A stretch of DNA of 64,000 bases, from positions 62,001-126,000 of the forward strand of contig JAENRP010000024.1 of NCBI GenBank assembly GCA_024741835.1, read 5' to 3'. Positions 45,350-55,999 of the stretch are shown piece by piece. Under the pieces are notes generated by a model, which saw only the letters and a program-made list of their open reading frames with translations, was not told the origin of the DNA and did not search any database. Numbering within the stretch: the first letter of the stretch is position 1; every line of letters starts with the position of its first letter. Made by a program: the position numbers and the translations under genes. The DNA comes from Diplocarpon mali. Taxonomy: Eukaryota; Ascomycota; Leotiomycetes; Helotiales; Drepanopezizaceae.

Positions 45350-47559
45350 CAACTTCTAATTCGCAATCTCTTTAAATGGTTTTCAAAAGGAGGGTAGACT
45401 CGATTCTCTAGGCTTGCGTTGACTTAATTATCAGTTCTATCATCACTTCGGAGTCTTCTTCTCTTACGTTAGTTCTTATTTCTTAGCGATTTCTCAGCTT
45501 TAGGGACCTCTTTTAAAGGATCTTCTATTAATACCTTTAGATTTAGTAATTAAGGTTTATTCGAAATATCTTATAGGCTTAAGCTAGCTAAGTCCAACCT
45601 TACTTACAGGCTGGGCTTACAAGTTAGTCTTAGCGTTTTTAAGCTTAAGGGTAAAAATAGGGGATTAGTTTTTAAATTAGGGTCTAATACTATACTAGCG
45701 TCTTAGTTTATCTCTTTTCCGAATTTTCTTATAATAATGCTTTTATTAATTAGTATATTAGGTTCTTAGATAGTATTTACTTTATCGCATTATCCTTAAG
45801 ACTTAAGTCTATAAAGAAGCGACTTAGTATTTATAATATTCATTTAGGCTTTAATAAGGGCGTTAAAGAGCTTTTGATTATATTTTATAAAGTAGATTTT
45901 CAATTTGTTTTTATTAAGAAGAAACAACTCTTATACTTCGATTATAATTAATAGATCTATTTAAAAGCGTCGACTAATAATGGCTTTAAAGAGGCTACTA
46001 TAGTTCTTAAGATGAAAAGCTGCTTTAAAAGGTATAGTAGTTCTACTTGCGTTAATCTATCGAAGTATTAGAAGTTGCTTTAAAGTAGAGATTAAAAAGA
46101 TAAAATCGGAGATTCGAGTCTTATTTTCTAAGGTGTTCTTATTATAAATAATTATATAGTTATTATAAAAGGCTATAAAACTACTAATCCTATAAGAATT
46201 ATTCAAAAGCATTTTAAGAAGGTATTCCTATCTTATTATTACTATAATTGGATTGCTATTATTAGTAATAGGTCGTAAGATCTCCTTTTGCTTTAATTTT
46301 ATAATTATTTAAGTTAATTAAGATTTTGAACCAAGTGCTTAAGAAGTCTATCGACTTATCTTCTTTATAGATAGAGTAAGTTTTATATTCGACTAAGAGC
46401 CGACCTACCTATTAAGGCTTTTAAAAGCTGGCTCTTATTCGATTAATAGGATCTGATAATCTAAGACTTACTTTCTAATAAAATTAACTTGCAGTTAAGA
46501 CTGCGAGTGAAAATCGGAATTTCTTTATTAATAGTACTTGCATCTCTCTTTATTAAAATGACTTAATTATAAAGACTAAGGCTAATCAATTAGGAAGGTT
46601 TAGGGTAGGCTATAAGCTAATAGGTTCCTTTACCTCTTACTATTATAGCTAAGAGGTAGAGTTTATAATGCATTCGAAGGACTTATTAAATAAGATTGAA
46701 TATTATATTATAAAGAAAATAAGAAGGTATAAAGGTTGCACTATCTATAGGATAGAAGTAATAAAGATATATCTTTACTTCTTATCTTATAATAGAGAGG
46801 AATATACTTATAAAAGTACTATTATTAGTAGTAAAATTGTCGGTTAAGAAGCGGTATCTAAAGGGTTTAGGCATTACAATTGACCCTTCTTCCTTTATTT
46901 CCTCCTACTATTTATTACTTAATAATATTAATAAAAAGGAATTATTCTATTTAATCGGCTCTAACGCTTTTAAGGCTTTAGGATTAGTCTTAAATTTTAT
47001 AGCACTTAAAGATGCCTCTATTATTAATAGGTTAGATTTGCGTATCTTTAAAGAGATAAAGAATTGATTATTAAAGTAGATTAGAAAAAGATTAATATCT
47101 TTTATTATATAGAGAAGTTTGCAGTATTTAATAGTTTTATTAATATTAAAGCCTTTATAATTAAGACTATAGTAAATCGAAAGAAAGCAAATATAAAGGT
47201 CGCAAAGTCTTCTCCCTTCGATTCTTACGTTAAGAAGATACTATCAAAAGCGAGTTTTTATTATAAAGGACATTTAAATATTATATCATTCTTTAAGCTT
47301 AAGGTTAAGAATAACCGATTGAGGCATATTACTATAATTATAAATATCTTAATCAATAGATTCCTCTATGCGTTCTCTTTCTTATAAAATAAAATAGTCT
47401 CGCTTAGCATTTAAGAGATTAGGTTTTTAACTTCTATAATTATTAAAGAATTGAATAATATCTATAAGGGCGAATTTGTCTAGGATAAGCTATTAAATTT
47501 ATCTAACGGCTCTTTTAATTATCTTTAGAGTAATAGGAATAGGGTCTTCCCTTATATTA
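45350..47559 (-). pseudogene. Gene X1, copy 1 (N-terminal part lost)
   Basis: C-terminal two thirds of X1, cut at 47559 by a Copia-D fragment. Matches 52361 to about 54555. Landmarks on the minus strand: KADPKALKALEPIK (about 46980), MPKPFRYRFLTDNF (about 46860), YKLYLLAIIVRGKG (about 46650), then a mini-palindrome at about 46488-46510. In this copy one base is missing inside the palindrome compared with copy 2, which shifts the frame; downstream the frame continues as LDYQILLIEQ. Near the C-terminus is a second palindrome (about 45612) followed by the basic stretch NQRKRRRLRSDD, possibly a nuclear localisation signal. A 76-codon plus-strand ORF at 46837 is a shadow. Confidence 0.6.
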
Positions 47560-47808
47560 TATGGTGCGGTCGGCTGGAGGGCCTTCATTGGGTCGCTTAG
47601 GAGGCTCGCAGAAGTAGGAGAAGATGATTGATTATATTATTATCTAGTATATATATGGTAAGGAGACTTCGGAAAGAAAAGGGAGAGTCTATGACTTAGC
47701 AAAGTCATATAGAGGGTCTTTAGAATAAGTAGAGACTTTGCCTATTCTATATAATATACCCCTTAGTTAGGCGATGCTCTTAGAATCGCTTAGCTATATA
47801 GATAATAT
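47560..47808 (-). mobile_element. Copia-D fragment: LTR (47560-47756) plus 52 bp
   Basis: Complete 197-bp LTR followed by the same 50 bp that follow the 3' LTR of Copia-D at 37116. Then the end repeat of element X copy 2 begins. The rest of this second Copia-D is missing, and no right-hand target duplication is present. Confidence 0.85.
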
Positions 47809-48238
47809 AAAACAGAAGGGGGACAATACAAGAATAGGCCTAAGGGAAGACCTAAAAACAAGAGGAGGAAGCACCACAAGCGGGCTCTCTTAGACAAGAT
47901 GTTAGGAACAAGTCCCAAGTATAGGGTATATTCAGTACTTATAGCAATGCGCGCTGTCTTTATATACAAAAGATGGCCCTTTTATCCTCCTACCGTTTTG
48001 CACTAATTATATAATATATATTATAAGACCTATCTATCTTAAGTCTTTATATATATCCCAAATAATAAAAGTAGTAGCCCCTACTACTTTTAGTAAAAAG
48101 TATAAAATAATATAGGTTAAGGTAATAGCATATCAACTATTAGCAAACCCTAAGTGCGAGAAAACTAATATATTAAAAGGCTTAAACTAAGGCTATTTTA
48201 CTATTAAAGGTAAAGGAAAAAAAAGAAGCTTTTTTTTT
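47809..48238 (-). repeat. Element X left-end repeat, copy 3
   Basis: Same start as at 25989. Less RIP-changed than the other copies (for example CAAGTCCCAAGTATAGGG). It ends in GGAAAAAAAAGAAGCTTTTTTTTT just before the gap, an A/T palindrome. Confidence 0.6.
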
Positions 48239-48292
48239 NNNNNNNNNNNNNNNNNNNNNNNNNNNNNNNNNNNNNNNNNNNNNNNNNNNNNN
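48239..48292. other. Assembly gap (54 N)
   Basis: Run of N directly after an A/T palindrome; same place in the element as the gap at 26393. Confidence 0.99.
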
Positions 48293-48394
48293 TATATGCT
48301 TTTCACCTATAGGCCAGGCCCAGGAGTTAGAAAACGAAATTAGTAAAATAAATACATAAGCTATAGAATTGTAAAAACAATTAAAAATAGAACT

Positions 48395-51300
48395 AACCTA
48401 AGTGTTAGTTTTCCTTAGTTCTCTTTAAAAGGCAGGGAGAACTATTATTAAATAATACTCTCTTCGCCGAACGACCACTTCTTCTTATAGCATTGCTATT
48501 AGTATTTGATAAGATAGGTCTTAGTATGGCAAGAGCTTTAGTAGTTTGGGCAGATGCTAGTATACTTTAGCAGCTTCTACTAATAGGGAAAGAGACTTAT
48601 ATAGTAGCATTATTATTATTATTATTATTATTATCCTTAAGGGAATTGTTAGTAATAGAGGAGGAGGAGGCGGGAGATTCTATAGATACTACTTCCTTAG
48701 CCTTGCCCTTTGCTAAATCAAGTTGCAGGTCGGGCCTAAGAGTCATATCAGGTGTCTTTATATAGGGTTTCTTAGTACTATACTTCTTAAATAGTATCGT
48801 CTTATTAATTATATTATTAGCTTTGATATTATTATTAGAGCCTCTTATCTTAGTCTATAACTTATCTTTGTATAGTTGCAGCTTTAGCTATTGAACTAGC
48901 TTTTAAGTATTAATAAAATCTTTAAAAAGTTCTTATTTATACTTCTTCAAATATGCTATAAGCTAAGTTATATCTTTTGCAAATAAATCCTTTATAGTTA
49001 TCACTACTAATAGGTTGCTTTAAGGTCTCTTTCCTATAAGAGCCTCCGATAGAGGGCTACCTTTTATTATACTAAGGGTTATACGAAACTTAGCAGACGA
49101 TTTACCTGCAATATTTTATCTCGCAGGTTAGGGTCGCTTTATATTAATAGAGTTAATGACAAAATCCTTTAGGTCGGTGCTGTTCTTAAGTGCTCTATTT
49201 CCAACTACCTTAATATAGTTATTGCTAATTATTAAAAAACCGCCTTTGCTAGGTTCCCGTTTAGACTTAAGGTTAACGAATATGCCTTATCTTATAAATA
49301 CCGAAAATGGGATAGTCTTATTGGAAATATATTCCTTTAAGGGCGTTCTTTATTTAATACTTAGATCTTTTTATTAACTAGCGCTTTATACAAGGTTTAT
49401 CAAGACCTATTAAGCATTTTTAGGCCTAAGTAGTATAAGGATTAATAACTTATACGACTTTTCCTATATTGCAAATTGTCTAATGGACTGCTTAACTACT
49501 AGAATTATATAGTAATCGATAGTCCTATTATTAAGTATAGTGACCTGCGAGCTAGGCCCAGGAGTCAATCTAACGAATCTCGTATTAGCGTTAATTCTAA
49601 TGGAAACTACTTTCGTATAGTAGTCAACTCCTATAAACTATACTAGCTTAGGGTATATTACTAGCTTATATAAAGAATTATAATAAGTTAGCAGAGCACT
49701 TAAATATAATCTATAATGCATTCTTAGCGTTTGTTATATTAGACTATAAGTTATATTATAAAGAAATGCGGATAGAGGTACTAGTTTCTTATTAGATACT
49801 TAAAAATGATATCTATACATTTCTAATTCTTCTTATACTAATGCTAAAAATGAAGTCTTTATATAAGAACTATAACTATATATACGTACAGCACTTAAGA
49901 AAGCGTAGCTAAACAATTTAGGCATATTTAAAAACCCTTTGCTATAGAGTGATATTAGGTTATTGCTAGCTAGTATAGCATTATATTAAGCGGGAGTCCA
50001 GGCGATATTATAGAATAATTTTAAAGCTTTAGGCTCTATCTTAAACTTAGCGAAACCTAATAATATATCTTTCTTAACTTGGCTTGCTATTCTATTGCCA
50101 ATGGCCATAATTGTATAATTCCCTAAGTGTAGTAAAAATAGCTTTAGGTTAAGGGTAGTATAAAATTTATAGATATTAGATGATATATCTTTATTATTAA
50201 GGCCTATTATTGCTAGCCTATAGTACTGCGCGTATTATCATTTATAAAGGGCGCAGAATTTATTAAAATTAAAGTCCTCGAATATTCCTATTACAAATTT
50301 GAAGAGTCTTATTTTCATTTCTAGTATTACTATAATCTTAAACCTATTGCTATGCTATAGTATTATCTTAATATTAAAGGGAACTTGATAGCATTCTATA
50401 GAGACGATAGTTATACTATCTTTTGACTTTTCTTTAAGAATATAGTAGTTACTATTCAATTTCTTATAGTCGATAAAGAACTGTATAATATTATTTATAG
50501 AGAATTTGTCTTACTATAACTTTATAATCTATTTGATAGCCCTTGCTATTCCCTCTTATACTAATAAAACTTCTCCCCGACCTTCTTTCTTTAAACGTTT
50601 TATTATTAACTTATAGAATTTTAAAACGAATTTTTATAAGTCCTTAAGGAAGGATTGCATAATATTAGTAATATCTTTCTTATTATTATTAAAAATCTCT
50701 AATACATTAGGGATAGTATTATTTTCTTTATCTAACATTTTATTATCTAAGTCTATATTATTATATATATTGACCCGCGGGCTAGGCTCGCGAGTCAATT
50801 TCTTTATTACTAGTATTTAAGGTATTTAGGGCATTTCTAAGGACGGCGATTCAAACTCATTTAAGTCTGATGAATAAGGGTTATAATAGTTAGCAATTTG
50901 TATTCTTAGTATTATAGGCACCTTATGCTTAGGGACCTCCTCCTTATATAGTACTTCTACCTGTAGGCCGGGCCTACGAGTCAAATCTTCCTCGTTAGTC
51001 TATTCTGCCGGGGGTAGTAGCAGCTTTAAAGCGGCAGATACAATAAATTCCTATCTCTCTAACTTATTATTAAAGAAGTTTATTATATACTTAGTTAGGT
51101 AAATCATCTTTTCTTTTATAATAAGCAGTCTGTATTATAATTGTTAAAGGCCGAGGGTATTTAAAACAGTTTGGTTAGGAAGTGCGAAATTGTTATACTA
51201 TAAAGGATTATCTTTTATAGTTTGAATAGTAGAGTATATAATAGTGCTTAAGAACCCTACGAACTTTCTAATTCTTATACTATTTCTTTAGAGTTTCTTT

Positions 51301-51885
51301 ATACCCTCTTATATTATAAAATGGTTTAATACCTATATGGCCTTTGCTATAGGTTAGTAGGTTTCAAAGATTTTACCAAGCCCTTATAAGGCGTTATTAG
51401 CGGTAATATCATTTATAAAGTGACTCTGGAAAAGTATGCCTTAGGTGCCTTTAGTAAATTGTCTTAGCCTCTTTATGCATTTATCTTTCTTATCTTAGTT
51501 CTTTTGAAACAAATCCATTAAGTTAGCATACCCTTAGTACTTTTGTAAAAATTTCTTATAGTCGATACCTTTAATCTTGAGTTTATTATTAAGGAAGTCA
51601 TTAAACCCTAGAAATCCTTCTTTTATAGTAGAAATTCTATAATTAAGTATATTAATAGATGAGTTCAAGAATACCTATTGTTCTATTTCGCCTAATGTTT
51701 TATAAGTGGTTACTATATCTTCTAATAATCTTAGAGCTTTTCTATCCTAAGAAAATCCTCCTTTTAATATTAGTTTATTATTAGATATTGCTAAAGACTT
51801 GCTACCTAAGGTAATAAATGATATATTCTTCTTAAGTATAACCTTTTTGCTTATGCTAAGGGGGGCTATAATGAATTATTTGACA
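48395..51885 (-). pseudogene. Gene X2, copy 2
   Basis: Uninterrupted counterpart of X2 copy 1, about 1,160 codons, with only TAA/TAG stops in most of the frame read from 51885 downwards. The region matches 44527-44895, 34718-36913 and 26577-27514 of copy 1 base by base, apart from C/T and G/A changes. Mini-palindromes lie at about 48307 (just past the gene end), 48727, 49550, 50773 and 50963, at the same places as in copy 1, so they were there before the two copies separated. A (TTA)n run at 48607-48633 encodes an Asn tract near the C-terminus. Function unknown; paralogue of X1. Confidence 0.6.
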
Positions 51886-52360
51886 AAAGTGATAGGATTC
51901 CTTACTAAAGAATAAATCTTTAGAAAGAATTTATCGAAACTGGAAGCTTAGATTAGAAAAGATTGATAATAGAAAGATAATACTAGTAGTATTATTAGTG
52001 TTAGGTCTAGTAGGGTTGTAGAAAAAGTAAAAAAAAGTAAAATCGTAGTGCAAAGAAAGGCTTATTTATAGAGTTTGGAATTGTACTAGTGCACAAAGAA
52101 AAAGTAGGTATAAAGAGGCTAGAAGTAGGAATAAAAGTAGGGTGTGACGCATATAAGGACCTATAATTAGTAAATGATAATTGTTAAAGGTAAGGATGAT
52201 ATTTCAAAGGTAAGCATTAGAAAGTTGTATATAAAGGAAATAATCAAAGGATAGATTATATAAAGACTAAAGTAGAGTAAAGAATATATATAAAATAGAA
52301 TAATGAATAGAGAATAAAGAGGTGCTAGTATATAGAAAGTAGATAATCCTAAAAAAATTC
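51886..52360 (-). promoter_or_regulatory. X1-X2 intergenic region, copy 2
   Basis: Counterpart of 44896-45349. No open frame and no named site. Confidence 0.45.
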
Positions 52361-55300
52361 AATTATAATTCGCAATCTCTCCAAATGGTTTTCAAAGGGG
52401 AAAGTAGATTATAATTCTTTAAATTAAGTCGATTCAATATTAGTTCTATTATTACTTCGGAGTCTTCTTCTCTTGCATTAGTTCTCATTTCTTAGCGATT
52501 TCTTAGCTTTAAGGACCTCTTTTAAAGGATCTTCTATTAGTATCCTTAGATTTGGTGACTGAGGTTTATTTAAACTATCTTATAGGCTTAAGCTAGCTAA
52601 GTCCAACCTTACTCGCGGGCCTAGCTTATAAGTCAGTCTTAGCGTTTCTAAGCTTAAGGATAAAAATAGGAGATTGGTTCCTAAATTAGGGTCTAATATT
52701 ATACTAGCGTTTTAATTTATCTCTTTTCCGAATTTTCTTATAATAATACCTTTATCAATTAGTGCATTAGGCTTTTAAATAGCATTTACTTTATTGCACT
52801 ATCCTTAAGACTTAAGTCTATAAAGAAGCGACTTAGTATTTATAACGTTTGTTTAGGCTTTAATAAGGGCGTTAAAGAACTTCTAATTATATTCTATAAG
52901 GTGGATTTTCAATTTGTCTTTATTAAGAAGAAATAACTCTTATACTTCGATTATAACCGATAGATCTATTTAAGAGCGTTGATTAATAATAGCTTTAAAA
53001 AGGCTGCTGCAGTTCTTAAGATGAAAAGCTGCCTTAAAAGGTGCAGTAGTTCTACTTGCGTTAATCTATTAAAGTACTAGAGGTTATTTTAAAGTAGAGA
53101 TTAAAAAGATAAGATTAGAGATTTAAATCTTATTTTCTAAGGTGTTCTTATTATAGACGGCTATATAGTTGTTATAAAAGGCTATAAAACTACTAGTCTT
53201 ATAAGAATTGTCTAAAAGCATTTTAAAGAGGTATTCCTATTTTATTATTACTATAATTAGATTGCTATTATTAGTAATAGGTTGCAAGATCTCCTTTCGC
53301 TTCAATTTTGCAATTATTTAAACTAATTGAGATTTTGAACTAAGTGCTTAAGAAGTCTATCGACTTATCTTTTTTGCAAATAGAGTGAGTTTTATATTCG
53401 ACTAAGAGCTGACCTACCTATTAAGGCTTTTAGAAGCTGGCCCTTATTCGATTAATAGGATCTAATAATCTAAGACTTGCTTTCTAATAAAATTGACCTG
53501 CGGGCTAGGACTATAAGTGAAAATCGGAATTTCTTTATTAATAGTACTTGTATCTCTCTTTATTAAAATAATTTAATTATAAAGACTAAGGCTAATCAAT
53601 TAAAGAGGTTTAAGGTAGGCTATAAGCTAATAGGTTCCTTTACTTCTTGCTATTATAGTTAAGAGGTAGAGTCTATAGTATATTTAAAGGACTTATTAAA
53701 TAAGACTAAATATTATATTATAAAGAAAATAAGAAGGTATAGGGGTCGCGCTATCTATAGGGCAAAAGTGATAAAGATATATCTCTACTTCTTATCTTAT
53801 AATAAAGAGGAATATACCTATAAAAGTACTATTATTAGTAGTAAAATTGTCGGTTAAGAAGCGGTATCTAAAGGGTTTAGGCATTATAATTAACCCTTCT
53901 TCCTCTATTTCCTCCTGCTATTTATTACTTAATAATATTAATAAAAAGGAATTATTCTATTTAATCGGCTCTAACGCTTTTAAGGCTTTAGGATCGGCCT
54001 TAAATTTTATAGTACTTAAAGATGCTTCTATTATTAATAAGTTAGATTTGCGTATCTTTAAAGAGATAAAGAATTGATTATTAAAGTAGATTAGAAAAAG
54101 ATCGATATCTTCTACTATATAAAGAAGTTTAAGGTATTTAATAGTTTCGTTAATATCAAAGCCTTTATAATTAAGACTATAGTAAACTAAAAGAGAGCGA
54201 ATATAAAGGTCGCAAAGTCTTCTCTCTTCGATTCTTATACTAAGAAGATACTGTCGAAAGCGAGTTTTTATTATAAAGGATACTTGAATATTATATCGTT
54301 CTTTAAGCTCAAGGTTAAGAATAACCGATTAAGGCATATTGCTATAATTACAAATGTCTTAATTAATAGATTCCTCTTCGTATTCTCTTTCTTATAAGAT
54401 AAAATAGTTTCGCTTAGTATCTAAGAGACTAGCTTTTTAACTTCTATAATTATTAAAGAATTGAATAATATCTATAGGGGTGAACTTATCTAAGATAAGC
54501 TATTGAATCTATTTAATAGCTCTTTTAATTATCTTTAGAATAGTAGGAATAAGGTCTTCCCTTGTATTATTATTTTTAAAGCAGTTATATATAAATATAA
54601 AGAAGTTAAGAACTAGCTCTTTTAAGTTATTAGGAAAAGAGTCTAAATAAGCGTGCAATCCTTTAATTTCAAATTGTAAATTAGCTAAAGTGGCTATTAA
54701 ACGATCTATCCTTTTTAAAAGTCGAGTTAAAATTGGTCGTTTAACTAAAGGAAAGTCTTTTAAAGATTCCGAAAATTCCAAAGAGGCTACACTAAGCGTT
54801 TAAGCAGTTTGTTTAGCAGCAGTTTTTAGAATTATTTTAGTAAAAGGCAGGTTAGGTCTAGTTTTAAAATTCTTATTTCTAACTCTTAGTTTAAGACCGC
54901 GAGTTAAATTATATAGTTTAGCACTTATTATATTTTTAAACTAAAAAGCGAATTTTAAGGCAAGCTTAATTATAAATAACTAATTCCCTTTTTTATTATT
55001 AAAGAAATCTTATTTAAACCTTAGTATAAAAGTCTAGTTCTCTTTTAAAATAAGCAAATTATAAGTAGAAGCGCAAAGCCTTAGTATATTGATAATAGTA
55101 CTATTAGGTAGGGTAATATCTATAGCTTAATTTGATCTTTTTATAGACTTATCAGCTGCTATAAATATTATATTAAATAGGCTTATAAATCTGCGACTGC
55201 GAATTCGATTGCCTTAGAATTTTACTACTCCTTTTTAAATAATAAAGAAATTAAGAATCTGAATAGCTCTAGCGGTAGGAGTATTTTCCTTAAGAATTTT

Positions 55301-55745
55301 TAATAATACTTATCTTCTATTATTAGAATTAATATTTATTAAGAAGCGTAAATAAAATAGGAGTCTTCTTTTATTAATAGTTAAATTATCTAATTGTTAA
55401 ATAGATTCTTCTCTTTTATCTTAGTCTATTTTAAAAGTGTTAGCTAAGGTTATATATTAATCTGCATTAGTTAAGAATTCCTCTTTAGAAATTCCCTTTA
55501 GTCTTAATTCTTCGGTTAGGAAGTCGTTAAATTGGAGAATTCCAAGGGTTACTTAGGTTAAAAGGTTATTAATAGTATTCGCATAAGCTAAAAGGAGTTT
55601 TTATTACTCTATATCTCCTAAGGCTGCGTAGGTTGATTTGAAGCTCTTTAATAATGCAATAGCTCTGCTGTCTTAAGAGAAGTTTATAACTAGTGTTTAT
55701 TTATCTCCTATTATAGTAGATAAAACCATTTATGAGTTCTTTAGA
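52361..55745 (-). pseudogene. Gene X1, copy 2 (full length)
   Basis: Unknown protein of about 1,125 codons; the parts read from about 55745 to 52361 lie in one frame with TAA/TAG but no TGA. Residues 54781-54509 are still open (90 codons). Likely start ATG near 55722 (MVLSTIIGDK) or a little upstream. It is collinear with X2: INFSQDSRAIALLKSF against LKGGFSQDSKSLQLLKD; TARAIQILNFFIIQKGVVKF against AKAIQVLNHFTIQEGIKKL; KADPKALKAL against KVAPKALKLF; YHFCPIDSATPIPSYFLYN against YHFRTLDKKSSLPSAFLYN. Mini-palindromes lie in frame at about 54885, 53505 and 52613. It is Lys/Asn-rich, mostly helical, with a basic C-terminal region. I do not recognise the family. Same direction as X2 downstream. Confidence 0.6.
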
Positions 55746-55999
55746 GGTATATTGCTTATAAAAGATGGGGAATATAAATAAGAGAGTTTAATAAGGTATA
55801 AGAATTAAAAGGGTATATAAGTTGTAATAGGTTTGCTATATATGTATTAAAGAAATTGGACTTTTTATTTATTATTTAAGGAAAGTAATAGGAATGCTAT
55901 AATTAAAGGCCAATATTAAGAATATAAAATAAGTTAAAGTAGGTAAGAATTTAAAGTGATCTTAAAAGATCTATATCTTAAATAATAAAGGAGGCGACC
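55746..55999. other. Boundary zone between element X and Gypsy-3
   Basis: AT-rich, no clear gene. It must contain the right end of element X and the 3' end of Gypsy-3, but no second copy is available to fix either. Confidence 0.4.

Larger units (their letters stand above)
25989..47559 (-). mobile_element. Element X copy 1, new type, split by Copia-A and Copia-D
   Basis: Minus-strand unit with end repeat (25989-26392), gene X2 (26577-44895, interrupted) and gene X1 (45350-47559, truncated). Copia-A (27520-34712) and Copia-D (36919-44521) are insertions with perfect target duplications, and across both the X2 frame joins cleanly and matches copy 2. On the right it is cut by a Copia-D fragment at 47560. 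No reverse transcriptase, DDE, tyrosine recombinase or HUH motif was recognised, so the class of the element is open. Confidence 0.6.
47809..55900 (-). mobile_element. Element X copy 2, uninterrupted
   Basis: End repeat (47809-48238), gap, X2 (about 48395-51885), spacer, X1 (about 52361-55745). The right end is not defined; it lies between the X1 start and the Gypsy-3 tail (about 55750-56000). It is the reference copy, because no retrotransposon has inserted in it. Confidence 0.55.

Noticed and set aside
46837..47067. A 76-codon plus-strand ORF conserved in both X copies (also 53847-54077)
   Set aside because: The minus strand over the same bases carries the long X1 frame with no TGA and with homology to X2. 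The plus ORF is a shadow whose conservation follows from the two copies being near-identical.
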